DNA of 64,000 nt, taken from NCBI GenBank assembly GCA_000469685.2, contig LS997566.1, positions 42,918,920 to 42,982,919 on the forward strand. Direction: 5' to 3'. This DNA is from Haemonchus contortus (lineage: Eukaryota; Nematoda; Chromadorea; Rhabditida; Trichostrongylidae). Position numbers and translations under genes: made by a program. The notes under the pieces are model-generated. The model was not told where the DNA came from. It ran no database searches and worked only from the letters and a program-made list of their open reading frames with translations. Shown piece by piece: positions 23,275 to 34,881 of the stretch (the first letter of the stretch is position 1; each line of letters begins with the position of its first letter).

Positions 23275-23570
23275 GGCCTCGACCGATCACGTCTGAGGGA
23301 TGCGCCCTGCACTCGACTCCCACTCAGAACTGAAGTGGCAGATGTGGAGTGATGGATGTGTATGTGGCCTACACAATGAATTGTGGTGGTCAACCGATGT
23401 ACAGTTTTGCGTTTTTATCCTCCTAGACGAATCTGGTACCATTTAAAGGGCCCCGGAGATACGGAAGAGTTGGTTTGCATAAGCGAATATCGATTCGGGA
23501 TTAGATCCCGTGACCATGAGGGTGTGATAGTACGTCACTTGTCACTACACCACCTCCGCTCCATGATTCG
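23275..23570 (-). mobile_element. tRNA-derived SINE (copy 5), adjacent to copy 4
   Basis: Same order on the minus strand: GGTGGTGTAGTGACAAGTGA, GGTCACGGGATCTAATCCCG, ACCAGATTCGTCTAGGAGGA, and a longer 3' part with GGGCGCATCCCTCAGACGTG. It lies head-to-tail with copy 4. Confidence 0.8.
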
Positions 23571-24384
23571 ATATAGACCGCGTAAATCTAATAGGCGATA
23601 TGAATTGCTTTACAGTATATCGCATATCAAGTTTCTCCTTATCACCTGCTCCGCTAGATGAAAGAAGTCTGTTCCATCATTTCTCCTCACATACAGAGTT
23701 TGCATGGTTGCGCCTTCCTCGAATGACTGGAGCTTCTCTGTCGTAGTATGTTCTAGACAGGTTTTTTACGGATTGCTATTGATGTTTCTATAGACGTCCC
23801 TTTCCTCAGATGCAAGTCGTCCCAAACTTTTCGATAGAAAAACTGTGAAACATGGGACAAAGAGCTCCTTGACCTTACTTCGAATATAGTATAGATCCAC
23901 AGGAACGAAAATTCAGTCCGGCACTCGGCTCTTACAGTAATCCGGCACGTGTTAGCACGTAAATTTTTACCCGTCACATATACGACGCGTCGAAAAGAGG
24001 ACTTGGGCAAGAACACGAGGGTGGCTGGTGGGGTAAGCCAGGGGGCCACTGTAAGAGCGGAGAGCTGGACTGAACTTTCGTTTTAGTGTATAGATCCGGT
24101 AAAATGGTAGAAGAGGGAAACGGACGATAATGATTTGGCGATTTCCGAAAAATCTGCGCTAGACCGTGCAATTTACTCCATTTGAACTCATTGTTGTGAG
24201 GAAATTTCAGGGAGATGGGAAAGGAGTAACATCCTACCTACATTGACTCTATAGTCTGTAGTAGTACTTGAAACTATAGATTATCGATGAAATAGCAAAA
24301 CAAATTCCTCATAAGTGTTACTCCCACCACAAAAGCTCTAGTTGATTGAAAAAACTTGTTTTCCTTCGAATAAAAGATTTTCAG
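23571..24384. other. Intergenic, nothing convincing
   Basis: No spliced gene identified. Overlapping frames on the minus strand at 23753-24171 are unsupported. Confidence 0.4.
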
Positions 24385-24507
24385 TACTCGGATTTTGATG
24401 TCAATGTTCATCGACAACTACGAGAATGTGCTTTGGCAACACTGAAACAGGAAGAAGGACATCTTACTGATAGGGTTGTCAAAATGATCAACTGGAAAAT
24501 GGTGGAG
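24385..24507 (+). CDS. Orphan exon-like segment (41 codons)
   Basis: The segment is bounded by TTTTCAG (24378-24384) and a weak GTGATT donor and is open in frame. It encodes QLRECALATLKQEEGHLTDR within 41 residues of protein-like composition. No partner exons with matching phase were found within a few kilobases. It may be a remnant of a broken gene or part of a long-intron gene. I do not recognise the family. Confidence 0.3.
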
Positions 24508-24571
24508 GTGATTATGTTACTGTTATTGAACTTCGACCCATTCTGTGCTTTCACTGAAAATGTAGTTAGGT

Positions 24572-24587
24572 GGGGGGGGGGGGGGGG
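24572..24587. repeat. Poly-G tract, 16 bp
   Basis: Uninterrupted G run. Similar runs occur at about 37083-37099 and 59870-59884. Confidence 0.95.
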
Positions 24588-26805
24588 CACCCATCAGTAT
24601 ATCAAGAAATGAACTCAGTCTAACGTGTTAGTCCTTGTTATATTAGCACTGTATCGGATGCGTAGAGGATGATGGGAACCGACCACCTTAGCTCTTTTAT
24701 GCGGTTTCATCTAGGAAAATTTAGTTTCCCATTTAAGTCTATTAGGGTAGGAGCATCTGGGTGGCTTGGGTGATTACCTCCTGCAAAAAAAGAAAGAAGG
24801 AAAGAAAACTTGCCCACCACGGGGGTATGTGTACGAACGTGCGTCCGAGGATGCGAGCGGCAAATTACGCGGCGAAGTTCGTAACTACTTGAACGACTTC
24901 AGCGCTTATCGTTGGGGCCCAAATTCGAAGTAGAATAGATTAGAAGGACCATCTGACTCTAATAAACTACTCTACTTAGAGTTTGTCAGTCAAACCGACC
25001 TCCGCTCAAGCCGACCAAACCTTTCGCCGATGAGGGCTCGGTTGACTAGTTCTGGACTCGCCTGGGACGATTAATCCACTGCGTGGAATATCCCAGCCAA
25101 TCACTGGATGAGCTAGTCAGGCTTCCAAGCACAGCTCATATTCTGAATGAAACGAGGCGTGGACCCGTACCCCAACGGGGGCTCATCAACTCCAGAACAC
25201 CATCCTTTATTCTACTTCTCCTTTGCTCGAACTGGTGTCTAGAGAGTATGGAGCCGTTGAGCTGGTCCACTGATTTCAGGCAACCAAGTGTGCAGATTGG
25301 CATTGCATCTTTGGAACGAAGTTTTCAACATGTTTGGAATATGATCGTGGATCATTGCTACATTTTCGTATAGGTGACCATGCCTTCGTGCTATTCAGGT
25401 GTAACGCTGAAGAAGTATTACGAATGAGCGAAGTGGGAATATAACGCTTTTTTCTGATTGAATGTATTTCTATCTTGTAAGCATTCGTATCTAATCTGTA
25501 GCAGAGACAAAAAGTGAGTGCTCGTCTCATTTAATCTGAAGTTTATTAAATTCGCAGATAATAAATAGCTTTATTTGTAAAGTTGTAGCTATTGCGGCAG
25601 TGCTGAGGATGAGGAATGCGGTTCCAAAGGCTCAGCAACGGGGAGGACACGTGGTGCGGCAGAACTTCATCGGGGCAGTGCTTAGTATGGGCTTCATCGG
25701 GGCACTGCTGAGCATCTGAATGCCGTGCTGGAGGGTAACGGAACTTCTCCCGATTGCGGCATTCTCCCTTGCGGCAAATACCACTGCAATTACCGTACTA
25801 ATCCCGCCTCCCCGCCAATCGATATGACGCAAAATTTTTTGTTGATTGCCTTTCTTTTTTATTAGATTTGTTTTTTTTCTGTTTCTTTTTCGTTTTTATG
25901 ACCATTAGACTTGATTAATTAGATTGACTCCTCCTATATTATCGACGATCAAGACCGTATTGGAATTGAAGAGAGCGGGCAGCCGATTGAAATAATTAAA
26001 GGGCTCCCTACCTCACAAATTGCGCGCTCCAATCTTCCATCGCAATCCTGCGATACGCGGCGGGTGCGGTGTGCGCGACGCCGCTTTCAGGGAGAAGATT
26101 CCGCAAGGTTCAGGCGAGAAGGTTCACTCTAAAAACCCATCCTGAACTCTAGAAGCCATGGTTACATGAGAATATTAGGTCGGTAATTAAACCAATCCAC
26201 TTGAAAACTTCGATAATTCAACACCTCTCTGAAAACAACTCAATCAAAGGAAAATGCATCATTTATCAATAAATATGTAAAACAACAATCACATGTGAAC
26301 GGGTGAGAGAACAGTCCAATATCACAAACTCAACAGACTTCAATTATGCGTAAGTATATTATGTCTATCAGAATAGCGACCATATCAATTAAAGTAGCTA
26401 CCGTAAGTACCATCAATTAGTAGTTGAAGTGACTGAAAAAGTCCGAAACCCAAGCACCCAGAAGATATGAAAGATGAAACATTTTGCCACTCCCAAACTG
26501 GCATGAACTTCGAATTGCATCGACAATTTCTCTACCTCTAACAAAGTACTAAAGGGCTGTCACCTAATCCTGTAAGACGTACTGAAGAATACCTAGGACT
26601 TTCACATACCAGTTCGCGAGAGGTCAGCAATATGAAGCAAACCTCCCAGTCCAATGGTAACGAAAATAGAAAGAATCAATCATAACAAAGTAAAACGGGT
26701 TCGTAAAACGGGCTCAGAATGTAGGCTTCCGTCATCCCATCACCCTAGGACTTGAAAGCTGACTGAATAACAGCGAACATATGACTAACTTCATCAACGC
26801 TCTAA
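24588..26805. other. Intergenic, nothing convincing
   Basis: A local duplication GGCTTCATCGGGGCACTGCT occurs at about 25665-25710. Otherwise I see no coding model or element termini. The 96-codon frame at 25083 has no splice or homology support. Confidence 0.4.
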
Positions 26806-29800
26806 TTAATGACGTTGTTGTTGCTGCTGTTGTTGCTGCTGTTGTTGCTGCTGTTGTTGTTGCTGTTGTTGTTGCGCCCTTGCTTGATCCTCACGCATTT
26901 TTTGAGCTTTCGAGAATTCTCCGTAGTCAATGTAACCATCAGAATTAAAATCGTCATCTCTGAATTGAAGTTTGTGTGTGGACTGAACATTATCAAGGGA
27001 GAAAAAACGCATTTAAAAAAATATACTTAAGTATAGCGTCAATCATCGATTCCAGCTCCACTTCGGTAGGTAGAGGAGGAGGTTGGTTAGTATTTTGATG
27101 TTGAGGACCAGGGTTTTCTGTAAAACCGAAGATTAAGCTTGCCTAGTAGCCGCAAGAGTACATGATCGCTTTCTACGCTGTTAGCCAACATGTAGATCTT
27201 ATACGAAGCCCACTATTCTGATCTCCTTTGCTCTACTAGTTACAAATCACACTACCAATGACAACTGATACAAGTAACACTAGCATTGATAACAAGTAAC
27301 ACTTGCCATCAATTGTCATTGGCGGTGTAGTTGGTAAAAAAATGAAAGTGAGCTGAGAAAAACTGGCATCTGAAAGCACTAACCGGTATGGAAGTGAGTT
27401 ATTGCTTTTATCAATTCAATGCCATCTAATTTCCCATTTTTGTCGAGATCGTGCATGTTAAAGTAGTGGAACTGCAGCTGTTCTGGTGTCATATTAGCTG
27501 TGGGGTCGACTTTTCCATCAAGGTGCTCCTTGATATGACTGAAAATTTCAAGGTCCTTGAATGGAACGACTCCCACCATAAGCTGGCGACCAGCACTTCA
27601 TGATAGAGGCTTTTTTCAAATAAAAAGAAAGAAAACTTTTCAAAGCAATCTTGAACTGGTGTTATGTTAGATTAAAAGCTCACTGTTCATCTCGCGCCTG
27701 TTCTCCACCGAAATTTTGAGCTGGTGGCACTTGTTGAGCGGGTGGCGGCTGTTGATGGTGTCCCTGGAAATGCCTGAGTGAGCTGTGAAGGCCAACAATA
27801 CGACAAATAAGCACTTCAAAAAGAGCAAATCGAGCGTATCAGAGTAAAACTACTGAAGGCGCTAGTAACGCACAAAGACTAGACGGAGACCAAGATGTAG
27901 AACATATACACATTCGTTATTATCGACAGCACTCCAGATACTGAGCGAACGTTAGCAATGGCTCGTCGAACAAGCAGTCTAGCATCCACGTAACAGATTT
28001 CGCTATTAGAACCAACAGAACTCGGTGCTCACAAAAGAGACTTAAAATAGCTAGCTGCTCACACTGCCGCCAAAGAAGACTGATGCCCTTCAAAGCGACG
28101 AAGCCAAAAAAACAGAGCAAGTCATAGATGGAGAGAAACAGTCCGGATCTACTGCAAAGCTCAGTCTGCACCGGGCTAGCAACATTCGTAGAGAACTATC
28201 ACAGTGTTCTTCTCCATGTTTGCTGCCACACGGTCCAACTTTTTGCACTACCTCACACTACCTACCCTAAAACCCTGCATCCAGTTCAAGTGTACAATTC
28301 AAGCAAACAGCCATTAGATAGACTATCCTCCAGGTTTCCACAAATAACGTTAACCAAGCTGTTGACTGGAAGAATGCTGCAGATATCGAAATCCAAAAGT
28401 CTGGTGGCTGATGCTGCCCCGTAATCGTAACAACACAAAAGACAAGATGTTAATTGCAACTAGCAGCAGTTAGATGAACATTATCAATAGGATTAAGAAC
28501 CTGCTGAGGTGGCGGAGGTTGTTGCTGATGCATCTAAAGTAAAATCAGATACGAAAACTAGCTGGTAGGCTCGAGACGAATAAGCATTTCCAGGTTAATC
28601 AATTTTGGACGTATTTGCAGCTGCATAAGGTTATTATGTCAATTAGACTTAACATTTATTTTACAGCTGTACGGTTAGTAGAAAAAAGTAAATGTGGAAA
28701 CCTGTTGAGGGGGTGGTTGTTGCTGTTGGTGGACCTAAAATAAAGCAACTACCAAATTCCTTGCTGAGCAGCTGAAATGTGGCATTAATTAAGATATCAC
28801 CAGCCAGTTGGATACTCATTAACACCAACACCCGTCAAAAGAGTCCAACGAAAGAAAATTAAAAACCTGCTGAGGGGGTGGCTGCTGCTGCTGTTGGTGG
28901 ACCTAAAATAGAGACAACTATCAAACTTTCGCTGCGCACTGAAAATATGATGGACATTTAGATGGCATGGTTATTGCTGTACAGACCCATTAACCAGTAA
29001 ATTAGATTTTCGTTCACACAAGCAGCAGTTAAGAGAGCCTAGCGAAAGTAAGATCAAAAACCTGTTGAGGGGGTGGCTGCTGCTGTTGATGGACCTAAAA
29101 CAGAAACAACTATCAAACATTTTGCTTGGCCCTAAAGAGATGACACGCATTCAGACGACACGGGGAACACTGCGCAACCCAACAACTGGTTAATTAGACA
29201 TTCATTCGAGAAAGATTGTTAGGTGAGCTCAACAAATGTAAATATAGAAACCTGTTGAGGGGGTGGCTGCTGCTGTTGGTGAACCTAAAATATTGCCAAC
29301 TTGGTGGACTATTAAGGAGAAAACACATTTAGAAGACTATCACTGTCATTCAACCCAATTAGGTGGACATATTAACGACACGGGCAACTTTTAGGTGAGT
29401 GCAACCAGAATAAGAATAGAAACCTGTTGAGGAGGTGGCTGCTGCTGATGGACCTAAAACGGGAACGACTACATGAACTTTTGCCAAGCCTAGGAAGTGT
29501 AAGACAGCTCAAATAAATAAAGTGATGACATGATTACTCTTACTCAACCTATCAACCCAGTCAAAAAGATATTCAATGGATCGAGCAAGAGTAAAATAAG
29601 ATTTTGGGTAAAAAGAACCTGTTGGGCTTGTGGCGGCTGTTGTTGGTGAACCTAGAAAGCTGAGTTCATTCATTGATGTTTCGAGTTTTCTGACTATTAA
29701 TTCAACACCCATACCCAACCAGCAGATTAGTATTGTACAACACTAAAGACGGGTTAAGAGGGAACATGAGGCAAAGTTCATGAATACCTGTTGAACGGGT

Positions 29801-32488
29801 GGAGGTGGCGGTTGCTGGTGCATCTAAATAGTCACCATTCAGCAAATGGCCTCCTAATCTACGTCAAAATCAGGCCTCATTCGGTTGTAAGGTACACTAT
29901 TTGCAACCATAAAACAGTTGCAAGGGAAAGTTAAACCGTTATCTCAAAACTACGGAACATTTCTGTAGTTCCGGCAGATTTTAGCCACTTTCAAGATAGG
30001 TGTTCTTAATCTTTGACTACTAACTAATTTTATGAGCCACCAATTCAGATAAGTAAAGGCTACTGCGGAAATTTTCTGGAGCTGCAAAAGCTTTGCAGGA
30101 CCCGCTAGATTAAGTATAATTACTTAACACTCCACTTAAAAACAAAAGATAACATAGCGATAGCAGGATGTCATAGTCACTCGCTAAGAGAGCACTGCAG
30201 CCACGCCTGATTTCCGTCACGCCGCGCACATGCCTCCTTCCCTTTATTGTCCCATCAGTTTTGCCTTCAGTATGACTGAATGGGCACCTCGCCAACGTGT
30301 AGCAAATCAGACTACAAAAATTGGCAAAACCAAAAACCCTATGGATAAATCGGGGAGGTCAAAAGATGGAATGCACGTCACTCTAAAACGTGGAACATTT
30401 TTTCAAACAACCTTTCCCCACAACCGTTTTCATAGGACTTTTGCTAAATAGACATAAATAATATGACAACCTGTTGAGGGGGAGGTGGTGGCTGCTGATG
30501 AACCTAAATTACCAAAAATTTCCACTTGTTCAAATGACAAGAAGAACACCCCAGTCAGACACATCAGCGAAACAAGCATAGGTTAGGCGAACAACATCAA
30601 CAAGAAGAAACAATAAAAACCTGCTGAGGCGGTGGTTGCTGTTGATGGACCTGAAGTACCATTTTACCTCCCATTTCAAGAACCCGACAAACTATAAGCG
30701 GTTTTTAAGCTAAATGCCAAAAGAAAACCTGTTGATGAGCTGGTAATTGCTGCTGGTAAACCTAAAAATTTTTGTGCCATATTTCTCATAATCATTTCAC
30801 ACACTGATTCTAAACGTAAAGTTCAGAACCTGTTGTTGATCGAGTGGTGGTTGTTGCTGGTGGACCTATAAAACCAAGCCATACAGGGAAAGTTTCCTCT
30901 TTAGAAAAAACCCAAACAACCCTGCTAGGACATTTATTAAAATTAAGCATTTATTAAGCCATTGTGCCGTATAAAAAAAGAAGAACCTGCTGCACGGGAG
31001 GTGGCTGCTGATAGACCTATAAAGTTGAAATAGACCACAACTATTAACTCCTCGGCAGAAGTAGACCATATTCCTATTTGAGCTGTAAATAATTTGAACT
31101 GCTTCTCTCACTAGCAAAGCTTTCTACCTCCCCACCGACCGTAGGCTGCAGTACGATAATCTCGCGAAAATATAATATGAGTAGAATCCAGTTTGGAATT
31201 GGAATGATCGAAGAGGAGGTGTAGAAAGCAAGGTTATTCCAACATGCTCGAAAATCAGGTGTAACATGCTCCATCCCGCAAAAACGAAAAAAATTTCAGG
31301 AAAAATGAACAAGAGCTCTCTGAACGGTAGTAAAGACACGGTGTCAGAAGCTGTTCCTACGCAAAGAGTAAAATCATGTGCTTGATGCATAGAGTTGTAT
31401 TCATCTCAGTCTGGTAGCGCCATAAGAGAAACTATGGCTAAAAATTATCGCAGTGCACAAAGTCCAAATCAAAACATAAAAGCTAAAAAAGACACAAAAC
31501 ACTGCTACCGAAAAAGATGTCAAGCGCTCCACTACTTCGAAGAAATAGAAATAAAAGAGGATTATCAATGTACCTGCTGCTGTTGTGGTGGGGGTTGCTG
31601 ATGATGAATCTGAAAAAGCAACATCAATACACAACTGAAACTTATAGGTTCCATGAATTCCTCCCCCTACTTTCTTTCCAAGTTCAAGGTTTATTAATAG
31701 CCTCACACTGCTTTCTGGTTTCTCAGATAGGAGTGATGGATATAGTGCAAAGATTTCTTATAAAAACAAAGATTGCAGCTCCGCACTACTACACTTGCAA
31801 AGTTTCTCGTTGACGTCAGCAGTTAGTTTTGCGTCAAGAGTATTGAAAAAACTGTTGATCGCTTAATCATTGAGAGAACTTTCACTGTAAGGACGATTCA
31901 CTTGTGGAGCGGAACAGAAACTCTGTTATGATGTGAGCTAGAACGAACGGAACCGAGAGAAGAGGCAAAGAAATCACTAAGTAGCGGCTAGAAGTAGGAG
32001 AATACATCATCAATTGATGAACAATATAACGTGAATTATGCTCAGAAAGGGTACGGCGAATCCACACTCGCTAAAAGGCAAGGAACAGGAAAAGTGGGAG
32101 AGAAGCCACAAACTGCGAATACCGTACGCAGAAGAAAAGTGAGAAAAATGATGAGGTATGGTCCCAAGGGCTGGCAATGGTGTACAACATTACAACGAAC
32201 AAAATAAAAGTGAGACGGAAGTTTAGATGAGTGAGAACATCGGAAATGGACCTTCAACCTTATTACAAAAGCCTTTGTTAATAAAAAGCTATCTTGTTGG
32301 TACAAAGGTACTAGAATAATCAATAACAAAGTTGGTCAATCATTTGAGCCTAACTAAGAACATACTCAGGAAGAAAACAAAAGAAAAAGTACCTCAGGAG
32401 GCTTGTTCGCATCCTGTCCGGGAAAGTGACTAGCTTGATGAGCTACGACAACAGGAAGTAGCGTCAACAGGTAACCCAAGTAGCGCAT
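26806..32488 (-). CDS. MCFD2-like EF-hand protein with 14 micro-exon-encoded Q/P repeats and poly-Q tail (346 aa)
   Basis: Nineteen exons join in phase. Exon 1 (32488-32393) encodes [16 protein letters not shown], a signal peptide. Fourteen micro-exons (31609 down to 28501) follow, each encoding 10-12 residues like [11 protein letters not shown]. Exons 27763-27684, 27538-27384, 27117-27027 and 26959-26806 (TAA) complete it. EF loop 1 is [12 protein letters not shown] (244-255) and loop 2 is [12 protein letters not shown] (299-310). [18 protein letters not shown] and the [15 protein letters not shown] block match MCFD2, a soluble LMAN1/ERGIC-53 partner in ER-to-Golgi cargo export. The protein is about 200 residues longer than vertebrate MCFD2 (signal peptide plus about 120). 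It gains a 155-residue Gln/Pro linker and 20 consecutive Gln before a final Arg-His. TTTTACAG at 32491-32498 just before the ATG is a good cis or trans (spliced-leader) acceptor. By position it is the best candidate orthologue; the other two copies look derived. Confidence 0.9.
28501..31609 (-). repeat. Array of 14 symmetric micro-exons (30-36 nt) with homologous introns
   Basis: Exons, low to high coordinate: 28501-28533, 28702-28734, 28867-28902, 29062-29094, 29252-29284, 29424-29453, 29619-29651, 29788-29823, 30471-30503, 30621-30650, 30729-30761, 30830-30865, 30987-31016 and 31574-31609. All are phase 0-0 and multiples of three (three of 30 nt, seven of 33, four of 36). Each begins V/M/I-(H/Y) and ends QQ. 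The first eight are spaced 160-201 bp apart and share recognisable intron sequence (CCTAAAA...CAACTA...AAAACCTG), so the unit duplicated as exon plus intron. Spacing shrinks to 101-157 bp at 30471-31016, with gaps of about 650 and 560 bp where further units may have decayed. Confidence 0.9.
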
Positions 32489-32756
32489 ACCTGTAAAACA
32501 CAACACAAGTAATAACGAGTGAGGGAGACTGTTATGAAATATTCGAAGTTCCTCCCAAATACATGGGAAGGGCAACAGTATCTATACGTTCCACGAAATC
32601 CAAAGCTGAATTTTGAAAGTACAATATGCTCTGGTGATGAAGGAATTATACATTGTGGTGGAACTCAAAAATGAACTACCTGCACTAATAACTAAATAAA
32701 ACCCCACAAGTAATGCGAGGGATAGCGAACATTCCATAAATTAGAGATAACAATTA

Positions 32757-34040
32757 TTGGGTTGTCCGAAAAGTTCCCGCCGATTTTTGATACCCCGGAT
32801 TTATCAACCGTTGTACAAAAGATCAAGGACCCAACCTAGTAAAGTTATATGTTTTCTGAAAGAGTAGATCCTCCTCTATATTCCTATCAAGATTCTGTCA
32901 ACATTTGTCGAAGTTGTTCTGTACAGGACCCGTATGAAAATGGAGAACCACTGCGCGCATTTTCGGGTAACTGAAGTATTTCTTCTACCGCAAGGCCTAG
33001 AATGCGGCTCAAGCCGCATGAAAGATATATGACGTTTAAGTAGACCATGCCCTAGAGAAACGTACAGTGCATGACGAGTTTGCGAAATCCAAACGGAGTG
33101 AATTTGCCTTCGAAAACAGGCAACCTTTAGGGAGACTATCATCAGTTTAAACGATCAACTCGAAATGTTAACCGAAGCAAATCGGCACATCTTTGCTCGT
33201 GGAGTAGGGCAAGGGCTTAGTGTTTCGAAATTAACCATCCATGGCCATCTGCAGACGCTTGGTTTTGTAAAGCGCCTTGATGTAAAGATATCTCGCGAAA
33301 GGAGCGAGCGCAATGCGATGGACCGCGCCTCCATGCGCGACTCGTTGCTCAAACGAAATAAAAATGAGCCGTTTCTGAAAAGCATGAGCACGAGGGACGA
33401 AAATCGGATTGTGTACAGCAATGAGGAGCGGAAACGATCATGTAGCCCCTTAGTGCTCCGTCACAAACCTCTACAAAAGTCAAAATCCAGGTGCGGATGA
33501 CTATGCCGAGATGCTGATGGGATTTCAGGGGAATCACTTACCATGAGCTGTTGTCGCACAATCAAAATATGATGTAGGAAAGGTACTATAGCTAGCTCGA
33601 AACTATGGAGGCAGCGATTGACCCAAAGCGACCCGAAGTGGCCAATTGTTAGGGCGTAATTTTCCAACAGGGTACCTCCAGACCACACGTATTTTTGGCC
33701 CCTCGTCAAAAGTTGCTAAAGCTTGGGTGGGATGTCTTACCACACCCCTCATATAGTCCAGACATAGCATCATCAGAATACCTATTGTTTGGGTTTCTGC
33801 AAAATTCCTTGAATGGAAAATCGTTCAATTCGCTGGAGGACTGCAAATAGCACCTGAGTGGGTTTTTCGATCTTAAGTCTGGAACCTTCTATGAAAGAGG
33901 GAAACTGGAAGCTACAGGAAGATGGCGAAGCCTTACTGAACAGAATGGAGGATTTGTTGTTCAATCAATGGATTTCTTCTTCTAGGAATTTTCATTCAAA
34001 AATGAATCAAAAATCGGCGGGAACTTTTCGGACAACCCAA
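32757..34040 (+). mobile_element. Near full-length decayed mariner element (1,284 bp)
   Basis: TA at 32755-32756 and 34041-34042 flanks 35-bp perfect inverted repeats beginning TTGGGTTGTCCG and ending CGGACAACCCAA. The plus strand encodes a transposase with breaks: HGHLQTLGFVKRLDV and LLKRNKNEPFLKSMSTRDEN at 33230-33410, then further pieces in other frames (PHPSYSPDIASSEYLLFGF-like near 33750). Length and ends equal an intact mariner, but stops and frameshifts mean it cannot make active transposase. It lies between the large MCFD2-like gene and syx-5, in opposite-orientation upstream sequence that may contain both promoters. Confidence 0.92.
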
Positions 34041-34881
34041 TAGTTAAAACTCGGAAGGAACTCGTAGGCAGAGTCTACGATTGAGTGGCCATGTAGTGCG
34101 GTAACTAATAGACAAGCTCAGAGCGATTCCATGCAAGGAAACCCTTGTCCAAGAAGCGCTGTGGCAAGAATTTATCGGTATTCGGATAGGAAATCCCAAA
34201 TCTCTTTCCCTCGAAGGAAAAGTTTTAATGGGAAAACGAACTGACTAGTTTTTTTCACCACAAATATGGTAACATACAGCACAGACGAGTCAATCGATAA
34301 AGTAATCTTTGCAAAATTCTAGCGAGCTCCATTGAATTGTGCAAATAAAAGAAAAAAAACCAAACCTTGAAAGAAAACAAAAAAGAATGAAAGAAGTACT
34401 CAGCTCAACGATGGAAGAAAAGTAAGCCAAAAAAGGCAAACGCAGGTGAATGGTCAAAGCGGGAATAAACAGGATGTATGACCACCCATAAAGCTCGTGA
34501 AATACGGTAACTAAAGCAGACGTGTCTTCCGTTACTACGGTATCTCAACTCTGATTCGCTCTTATAATGTTGCTTTTGCTTTTCCGCTTTAATGAACTTA
34601 GTCTTTACTTATGCTGTAACACACTGCATTGATCTAAAGATTAAAATCATGTTTTCCAGTCAAAACCGTGTAAATAAATAAAGGAAAACTGCAATGCGGC
34701 GTGTTCACCATAACACGCCACGTGCGTCGAATCAGATGTTTCGATCGATACTTTGTATTTTCTAGTTCCAAGTGTCAGATGGTTTTGGTGGTGCTGTGAA
34801 AAATGGTTTTGCCTCTTTGATCTCTTTTCGGATATCATCTAATTTATGTGATAACTTTTTAGTCAGTGAGGTTGATGTCGA
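34041..34881. other. Upstream region of syx-5
   Basis: Presumed 5' region of syx-5. No other feature is supported. Confidence 0.4.

Noticed and set aside
26809..27030. Leucine-rich plus-strand frame (poly-Leu)
   Set aside because: It is the antisense of the poly-Gln codons at the end of the MCFD2-like gene.
28501..31609. CRISPR-like array (regular repeats about 180 bp apart)
   Set aside because: The repeated parts are in-frame exons with splice signals, spacers are homologous introns, and the host is a eukaryote.
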